Part shown: positions 58,414 through 64,000 of the stretch, in pieces
Position numbering within the stretch: position 1 is the first letter of the stretch
How the letters are laid out: every line of letters begins with the position of its first letter
DNA from: Stenotrophomonas geniculata ATCC 19374 = JCM 13324
GTDB lineage: Bacteria; Pseudomonadota; Gammaproteobacteria; Xanthomonadales; Xanthomonadaceae
Length of the DNA stretch: 64,000 nucleotides
Reading direction: 5' to 3'
Assembly: GCF_001431625.1 (NCBI RefSeq)
Contig: NZ_LLXT01000094.1
Coordinates: 1 to 64,000 of the forward strand
The notes under the pieces: generated by a model
Databases searched by the model: none
Told to the model about the DNA's origin: nothing
The model's input: the letters and a program-made list of their open reading frames with translations, nothing else
Translations under genes and position numbers: made by a program

Positions 58414-61400
58414 ATGTTCAAGCTGATCATTGAAACAGCGGTGCGCCACCGCTGGCTGGTGGTGTTCATGGCCGCGCTGATCGCCGCCGTGGGCCTGTTC
58501 CAGCTCGGCAAGCTGCCGATCGACGCGGTGCCGGACATCACCAATCGCCAGGTACAGATCAACACGGTGGCGCCAGCACTGACCCCGGAGCAGATCGAGC
58601 GGCAGGTGACCTATCCGCTGGAAACCGCGCTGGCCGGCATTCCCGGCCTGACCACCACGCGTTCGCTGTCGCGCAATGGCTTCTCGCAGGTCACCGCGAT
58701 CTTCACCGATGCCACCGACATCTACTTCGCCCGCCAGCAGGTAGCCGAGCGCATGCGCGAAGCGTCGGAAGACCTGCCCGATGGTGCATCACCGATGCTG
58801 TCGCCGGTCACCACCGGCCTCGGTGAAGTGCTGATGTGGACGGTGGACTTCACCACGTTCGACCCAGCCAAGCTGGCCAAGCCCGGTGAAGCCGGCTGGC
58901 AGGCCGGTGAGGTCTACCGCACACCGGAAGGCAACCTGCTGCGCACGCCGGATGAACGCGCGACCTACCTGCGCACCGTGCAGGACTGGATCATCGCGCC
59001 GCAGATGCGTTCCAGTCCGGGGCTGGCCGGCGTCGATACGGTTGGCGGCTACGTCAAGGAGTACGGCGTGCATCCGGACAGCGCCAAGCTGGCCGCGCAC
59101 GGCCTCGGCCTGGCCGACCTGGTCACTGCCCTGCAGCGTTCCAACGTGCAGGCCGGTGCCGGTTTCGTGCAGCGTGCCGGCGAGGGCCTGGTGGTACGTG
59201 CCGACGGCCTGGCGCTGACCACCGACGACCTGGCGCAGGCGCCGGTGGCCACCCGCAATGGCGTGGTGGTGCGCGTAGCCGATGTGGCCGACGTCGACCT
59301 GAGCCGCGCGCCGCGCCTGGGTGCGGCCAGCCGCAATGGCCATGAAGCCGTGCTGGGTACCGCGCTGATGATCGCCGGTGGCAACAGCCGCACCGTGGCG
59401 CAGGCAGCTGCGGCGCGCCTGGAACAAGTGAACAAATCGCTGCCGGCCGACATCGTGGCGGCACCGGTGCTGGACCGCAGCGTGCTGGTCAATTCCACCA
59501 TCAAGACCGTGGCCAGGAACCTCACCGAGGGCGCACTGCTGGTGGTGGTGGTGCTGTTCCTGCTGCTGGGCAACCTGCGTGCGGCGACGATCACCGCGCT
59601 GGTGATCCCGCTGTCGTTCCTGTTCGCAGTGATCGGCATGAACCGCTTCGGCATCAGCGGCAACCTGATGAGCCTGGGTGCGCTGGACTTCGGCATCCTG
59701 GTGGACGGTGCGGTGATCGTGGTCGAGTCGACCCTGCTGATGCTGGGCCAGCGCCGCGCCGAACTGGGCCGTGCGCTGACCGCGATGGAACGCCTGCGCG
59801 TGGCCGCCGATTCGGCGCTGAAGATGGCGCGCCCGGCGGCGTTCGGCCAGCTGATCATCCTGCTGGTGTTCGCGCCGATCCTCACCCTGGAAGGCGTGGA
59901 GGGCAAGACGTTCCACCCGATGGCGGCGACCTTCATGCTGGCCCTGGTCGGTGCCTTCCTCTTCTCTTTCACCTTCGTGCCGGCGATGGCCGCACTGCTG
60001 GTGCGCGAGCCGAAGCTGAAGGACGGCGAGGCACACAGCGATGATGGCGAGCACGAAACCAAGCTGATCCGTGTACTGCGTGCGCGCATCGAGCCGGTGA
60101 TCCGCAAGGCCGTGGCGCATCCGCGCACGGTGGTGGCCGGTGCGGTGATGATGGTGGTGGTGGGCATCGGCTCGTTCTCGCTGCTGGGCCGTGAGTTCAT
60201 GCCGACGCTGGACGAAGGCAACGTGGCGATGCAGGCCCTGCGCGTGCCATCGACGTCGCTGGAGCAGTCACTGGCCATGCAACTGGCGTTGGAGAAGGTG
60301 ATTGCCAAGCAGCCGGAAGTGGAGACGGTGTTCTCGCGTACCGGTACCGCCGAGGCGGCGATCGATCCGATGCCGACCAATATCTCCGACAGCGTGATCA
60401 TGCTGAAGCCGCGCAAGGACTGGCCCGATCCGAAGCTGGACAAGGAAGCCCTGGTGGCGCGCTTCGAGAAACTGGCCGGCCAGCAGCTGGGCAACAGCTT
60501 CGAGTTCAGCCAGCCAATCGAGCTGCGCTTCAACGAGTTGATTTCCGGCGTGCGTACCGACCTGGCGGTGATGGTCTTCGGCGATGACTTCAGCCAGCTG
60601 CAGAAGGTGGCCGACCAGGTGGCGCTCAAGCTGCGTGCGGTGGATGGCGCTGCCGATGTGCGGGTGGAACAGATTTCCGGCCTGCCCACGCTGAACGTGG
60701 CGATCGACCACGTGGCGGCGGCGCAGTACGGGCTGACCGCCGCGGACGTGAGCGATGCGCTGTCCACCGGCATTGGCGGCACTGCGGCCGGCAAGATCTT
60801 CGAAGGTGATCGCCGCTTCAACGTGGTGGTGCGCCTGGACGATGCCTCGCGCAACGATCCGGACCAGCTCGCGTCACTGCCGATCGCCACGCCGTCGGGG
60901 CTGGTGATTCCGCTGTCGTCGGTGGCGCGCATCACGGTGAGCGAAGGGCCGAACCAGATCAGCCGCAACAACGGCAGCCGCCGCGTGGTGGTGCAGGCCA
61001 ACGTGCGTGGGCGCGACCTGGGTGGCTTCGTCGGCGAGGCGCAGGCCGCCGTCGCCAACGTGGCACTGCCGCCGGGTGCCTACCTGACCTGGGGTGGCCA
61101 GTTCGAGAACCTGCAGCGCGCGGAGAAGCGGCTGGCGACGGTAGTGCCGGTGGTGTTCCTGCTGATCGGCAGCCTGCTGTTCATGGCCCTGCGCAGCGGC
61201 AAGGAAGCCATTCTGGTGTTCAGCTGCGTGCCGTTGGCGCTGGTCGGCGGCATCCTCGCGCTGCTGCTGCGTGGCATGCCGTTCTCGGTATCGGCGGCGG
61301 TTGGCTTCATCGCCGTCTCCGGCGTGGCGACCTTGAACGGCCTGGTGTTGATGCAGGCGATCCGCGAACGCCTGGATGCCGGCGACCTGCCGCTGCAGGC

Positions 61401-61623
61401 GGCGATCAACGGTGCCTCCAGCCGCATCCGCGCGGTGTTGACCACGGCGCTGGTGGCGATCGTCGGCTTCATTCCGATGGCGATTGCCAGTGGTTCCGGC
61501 GCGGAGGTGCAGAAGCCGCTGGCGACGGTGGTGATCGGTGGCCTGATCACCGCCACCGTGCTGACCCTGCTGGTGCTGCCGACGTTTGCCGCGCGCGTGG
61601 CCAAGCCGCGGTCGGTGGGGTGA
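58414..61623 (+). CDS. czcA: CzcA-type heavy-metal RND pump
   Basis: A 1069-residue inner-membrane pump. It has an N-terminal helix, large periplasmic loops and twelve helices. The proton relay segment LDFGILVDGAVIVVE is the HME-RND type specific to divalent metal ions (Zn, Co, Cd, Ni). Close to the adaptor gene (10 bases) with GAGGAGG as ribosome site. Exact metal not decided from sequence. No CzcRS or MerR regulator gene lies nearby. Confidence 0.94.
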   Translation: MFKLIIETAVRHRWLVVFMAALIAAVGLFQLGKLPIDAVPDITNRQVQINTVAPALTPEQIERQVTYPLETALAGIPGLTTTRSLSRNGFSQVTAIFTDATDIYFARQQVAERMREASEDLPDGASPMLSPVTTGLGEVLMWTVDFTTFDPAKLAKPGEAGWQAGEVYRTPEGNLLRTPDERATYLRTVQDWIIAPQMRSSPGLAGVDTVGGYVKEYGVHPDSAKLAAHGLGLADLVTALQRSNVQAGAGFVQRAGEGLVVRADGLALTTDDLAQAPVATRNGVVVRVADVADVDLSRAPRLGAASRNGHEAVLGTALMIAGGNSRTVAQAAAARLEQVNKSLPADIVAAPVLDRSVLVNSTIKTVARNLTEGALLVVVVLFLLLGNLRAATITALVIPLSFLFAVIGMNRFGISGNLMSLGALDFGILVDGAVIVVESTLLMLGQRRAELGRALTAMERLRVAADSALKMARPAAFGQLIILLVFAPILTLEGVEGKTFHPMAATFMLALVGAFLFSFTFVPAMAALLVREPKLKDGEAHSDDGEHETKLIRVLRARIEPVIRKAVAHPRTVVAGAVMMVVVGIGSFSLLGREFMPTLDEGNVAMQALRVPSTSLEQSLAMQLALEKVIAKQPEVETVFSRTGTAEAAIDPMPTNISDSVIMLKPRKDWPDPKLDKEALVARFEKLAGQQLGNSFEFSQPIELRFNELISGVRTDLAVMVFGDDFSQLQKVADQVALKLRAVDGAADVRVEQISGLPTLNVAIDHVAAAQYGLTAADVSDALSTGIGGTAAGKIFEGDRRFNVVVRLDDASRNDPDQLASLPIATPSGLVIPLSSVARITVSEGPNQISRNNGSRRVVVQANVRGRDLGGFVGEAQAAVANVALPPGAYLTWGGQFENLQRAEKRLATVVPVVFLLIGSLLFMALRSGKEAILVFSCVPLALVGGILALLLRGMPFSVSAAVGFIAVSGVATLNGLVLMQAIRERLDAGDLPLQAAINGASSRIRAVLTTALVAIVGFIPMAIASGSGAEVQKPLATVVIGGLITATVLTLLVLPTFAARVAKPRSVG

Positions 61624-61632
61624 GGTGAGAGG

Positions 61633-61669
61633 GGGTCGGAGCCCCGCCCTTCGGGCGGGGCTCTGACCC
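61633..61669. terminator. Bidirectional terminator hairpin
   Basis: GGGTCGGAGCCCCGCCC pairs with GGGCGGGGCTCTGACCC (17 positions, one mismatch, TTC loop). It separates convergent czcA and the DUF885 gene. Confidence 0.75.
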
Positions 61670-61682
61670 GATCACACGACGG

Positions 61683-63455
61683 TCAGGCCTTCTTGCGTTC
61701 GGCGATGTAGGCCTGGATCTGCTGTTCCAGCACCGGCAGCGGCACCGAGCCCTGCTTGAGCAGGGTGTCGTGGAAACCCTTGATGTCGAACTTGTCGCCC
61801 AGCTCCTTCTCGGCCTGCGCACGCAGGCGCACGATGGCGATCTCGCCCAGCTTGTAGCTCAGCGCCTGGCCCGGCCAGGAAATGTAGCGGTCCACTTCGG
61901 TGGTCACTTCATGCTCGCTCAGCGCGGTGTGGTCACGCAGGTAGGCCAACGCCTGCTCGCGGGTCCAGCCCTTGCTGTGCACGCCGGTGTCGATCACCAG
62001 GCGCGCGGCGCGCCACATCTCATAGGTCAGGCGGCCGAAATCCTCGTACGGGGTTTCGTAGATGCCCATCTCCACGCCCAGCTTCTCGCAGTACAGCGCC
62101 CAGCCTTCGCCATAGGCGGAGATGTAGGCGTTGCGGCGGAACTCGGGCAGGTTCTTCTGCTCGGCGGCGATGGCGCCCTGCAACGCGTGGCCCGGATCGG
62201 ACTCATGCAGGGTCAGTGCCGGCAGGTTGTACAGCGGGCGCGACGGCAGGTTGTAGGTGTTGAGCCAGTAGGTGCCCATGCCACCGCGGCCGGCGGTCCA
62301 GAACGGCGCAATGTCCGGCGGCACCGGCACGATGGTGAAGCGGGCGCGCGGCAGCGTCATGTACTTGCCAAGCTGGCCATCGGCGCGCTTGGAGATCCAC
62401 GCGGCACGCGACAGCAGCTCTTCCGGCGTCTTGGCGTAGAACTGCGGGTCGGTACGCAGGAAGGTCAGGAATTCGGCGAAGCTGCCCTTGAACTTCACCT
62501 GCTTGATGATGTCGTTCATTTCCTTCTGGATGCGTGCGACTTCATCCAGGCCGATGCGGTGGATCTCGTCCGGCGACAGGTCCAGCGTGGTGTATTCGTG
62601 GATCTGCTGCTTGTAGTACGCCTTGCCGTCGGGCATCGCTTCGGCGGCCAGGGTGGTGCGCGCCTGCGGCACGTACTCGTTGACGAAGAAGGTGCGCAGC
62701 TGCTGGAACGCGGGCACCACCTTGCCACTGATCGCTTCACGCGCCTGCGCCTGCAGCCTGGCCTGTTCGGCCGCCGGAACGGTGTTGGGCAGCTTCTTGA
62801 ACGGCGCGTACAGCGGCGATTCGGTCGGGTCCTTCAATTCGGCGACGGTGGCGATGGAGACCTCGCGGCCATCGAGCACGGCACGCGGCACGCTGAAGCC
62901 GCGCTTCAGGCCGGCGCGCATGTTGTCGGTCTGCTGGCCGAAGTAGCGCGGCACATCGTTCAGCCGTGCGATGTAGTTCTGGTAGTCCTGCACGGTCTTC
63001 ATCTCGCGCCGGGCCATGAAGGACAGGTTGGACCAGAACGAGGAGTCGGCGTTGAACGGCATCTCGTAGCCACGCAGGCGCGTCTCTTCGGCCAGGTTGA
63101 ACACCTGGTCGTGGTAGATCGCGTAGTTGACCTGGTTGTCGGGCGACAGGGTCTTCGGATCGATCTTCTTCAGCGCGGCGAGGGTCTCGTCCCACACCTT
63201 CAGGCGCGCCTGCTGCGCGGCCGGGCCGACGTCGGGCATGCGGGTGGCGTTGGCCGGAGCGTCTTCGTCCTCGCTGGCCTCGCCGCCGCCATCCTGGCGC
63301 CACTTCCATTCCTTCTCGTACAGCGCGCGGAAGGCGGCATCGGCGGGCGATTCGGTGGCCACGCTGGCCGGTGCGGCGGTGGCGGGCGGCGCGGCCAGGG
63401 CCACGGCAGGGGCGGACAGGGCGATCAGCAGGGCAACGGCAAGACGGGTTTTCAC
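61683..63455 (-). CDS. DUF885 exported zinc-peptidase-like protein
   Basis: A 590-residue exported protein with a signal peptide (LAVALLIALSAPAVALA). The metal-site motif is HESDPGHALQG, in the DUF885 family, followed by AYGEGWALYCEKLG (Glu). The C-terminal half is alpha-helical. It resembles M32-like carboxypeptidase folds but its activity is unproven. Start is read as GTG at 63455 after GGGAA; GTG 63461 is also possible. Confidence 0.85.
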   Translation of the reverse strand: MKTRLAVALLIALSAPAVALAAPPATAAPASVATESPADAAFRALYEKEWKWRQDGGGEASEDEDAPANATRMPDVGPAAQQARLKVWDETLAALKKIDPKTLSPDNQVNYAIYHDQVFNLAEETRLRGYEMPFNADSSFWSNLSFMARREMKTVQDYQNYIARLNDVPRYFGQQTDNMRAGLKRGFSVPRAVLDGREVSIATVAELKDPTESPLYAPFKKLPNTVPAAEQARLQAQAREAISGKVVPAFQQLRTFFVNEYVPQARTTLAAEAMPDGKAYYKQQIHEYTTLDLSPDEIHRIGLDEVARIQKEMNDIIKQVKFKGSFAEFLTFLRTDPQFYAKTPEELLSRAAWISKRADGQLGKYMTLPRARFTIVPVPPDIAPFWTAGRGGMGTYWLNTYNLPSRPLYNLPALTLHESDPGHALQGAIAAEQKNLPEFRRNAYISAYGEGWALYCEKLGVEMGIYETPYEDFGRLTYEMWRAARLVIDTGVHSKGWTREQALAYLRDHTALSEHEVTTEVDRYISWPGQALSYKLGEIAIVRLRAQAEKELGDKFDIKGFHDTLLKQGSVPLPVLEQQIQAYIAERKKA

Positions 63456-63553
63456 GAGCACAGGTTCCCGGGAAGGCAGACCCCGATCATGGCACCGCTC
63501 ATCGTCCGTGGCATGGGACGAAGGTCCTGCCTGCGCCGCGGACCGGGGCCCCG

Positions 63554-63609
63554 GTAGCGGCCAACCTGGGTTGGCCCCAAACCCAGCGCCGACCAAGGTC
63601 GGCATCTAC
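63554..63609. repeat. Two-hairpin SMAG-like element
   Basis: 56 bases from GTAG to CTAC with two inner hairpins: GCCAACCTGGGTTGGC and GCCGACCAAGGTCGGC. Lies between two genes on the minus strand. Confidence 0.75.
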
Positions 63610-63616
63610 CGGAGAC

Positions 63617-63964
63617 CTAGTGGCTGGCCCTGTCCCGCTTCCAGCCCCGGTGCTTGATGTCCAGCTGCAGGCTGTACAGCGCGGTGAACGCCGGGAACAG
63701 GTTCTGCAGCACGCCCACCGAGTCCTGCTTGGCCGAGAACAGGAAGTAGCTCAGCGTCATCAGGCTGCCGACCACGCTCATGTACCAGAACAGCCGCGGG
63801 ATCACCGGCTTGCCCGCACGCTTGGACGCGATGAACTGGACCAGCCAGCGGCCACCGAACATCAGCGCGCCGGTATAGCCGATCAGCTTCCAGCCGGTCA
63901 CATGCAGGCCGGTCCAGTACAGCCAGGTCAGCGGCTGGTCGAGCCAGTGCAGTTCCAGCCCCAT
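63617..63964 (-). CDS. LAB_N domain membrane protein (lipid A biosynthesis N-terminal-like)
   Basis: A 115-residue membrane protein with three helices (LIGYTGALMFGGRWLVQFI, LFWYMSVVGSLMTLSYFLF and GVLQNLFPAFTALYSLQL). This is the stand-alone lipid-A-disaccharide-synthase N-terminal domain, usual beside glycosyltransferases that modify lipid carriers. Its ATG overlaps the stop of the upstream gene by one base. Confidence 0.85.
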   Translation of the reverse strand: MGLELHWLDQPLTWLYWTGLHVTGWKLIGYTGALMFGGRWLVQFIASKRAGKPVIPRLFWYMSVVGSLMTLSYFLFSAKQDSVGVLQNLFPAFTALYSLQLDIKHRGWKRDRASH

Positions 63965-64000
63965 CACCGCTCTTCCACCGCAGTGCGCTTGCTGCGGGTG
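63964..64000 (-). CDS. C-terminal end of an upstream gene (partial)
   Basis: On the minus strand the last 11 codons read TRSKRTAVEER followed by TGA at 63966-63964. The stop overlaps the ATG of the LAB_N gene by one base. By neighbourhood this may be a family 2 glycosyltransferase, but the window holds too little to confirm it. Confidence 0.6.
   Translation of the reverse strand, partial: TRSKRTAVEER

Noticed and set aside
1-64000. Prophage, genomic island or insertion sequence
   Set aside because: No integrase, transposase, phage structural gene or tRNA-flanked attachment site is seen, and composition is even throughout.

Overview
The window looks like a chromosomal segment of a Stenotrophomonas species, most likely of the S. 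maltophilia complex. The base composition is GC-rich with strong third-position bias. The gaps between genes carry many GTAG...CTAC palindromes of the SMAG type described in S. maltophilia. Several genes and neighbourhoods are typical of Xanthomonadaceae: an aryl polyene operon, an sX13-type small RNA next to polA, and a hydrolase/nudix pair. I see no rRNA, tRNA, CRISPR array, phage or insertion-sequence transposase.

Layout. 0-11.7 kb: alpha/beta hydrolase, a Pat-type acetyltransferase, the magnesium transporter mgtE with a structured leader, a Kef-type K+/H+ antiporter, a very large membrane-anchored ankyrin protein coupled to a YcgL protein, and a small exported protein. 11.7-28.1 kb: an unbroken minus-strand operon of 17 genes for an aryl polyene (xanthomonadin-like) pigment, most of them overlapping or separated by one to a few bases. 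It encodes a type II ketosynthase set (chain-length factor, two ketosynthases, ketoreductase, two dehydratase domains, two carrier proteins), an aryl-acid activating ligase fused to a dehydratase, an aromatic ammonia-lyase, two acyltransferases, a glycosyltransferase, a thioesterase, a LolA/MMPL/lipoprotein export set and a flavoprotein carrying halogenase motifs. 28.3-32.2 kb: cyanide-insensitive type cydAB and a small ECF sigma operon. 32.4-35.8 kb: S9 peptidase, nudix hydrolase, membrane protein. 35.8-41.2 kb: three related, cysteine-rich exported proteins around hemF; the first copy is cut by an in-frame amber codon and the third has no clear start. 41.2-47.2 kb: DUF421 protein, sX13-like sRNA, polA, small lipoprotein, universal stress protein, a 48-residue membrane protein and several SMAG repeats. 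47.3-53.9 kb: uvrD, an FAD oxidoreductase, cardiolipin synthase, rpmG/rpmB and an epsilon-like exonuclease. 54-64 kb: divergent LysR/RidA pair, a czc-type heavy-metal efflux operon with a His-rich leader gene, a DUF885 peptidase-like protein and the end of a lipid A modification operon.

How it fits together. The pigment operon is the main accessory module: aryl starter made and activated, polyene built on two carrier proteins, then acylated or glycosylated and moved to the outer membrane by MMPL/LolA/lipoprotein partners. The remainder is mostly core or envelope/stress functions. Functions are assigned from motifs and gene order read by eye; no database search was run.
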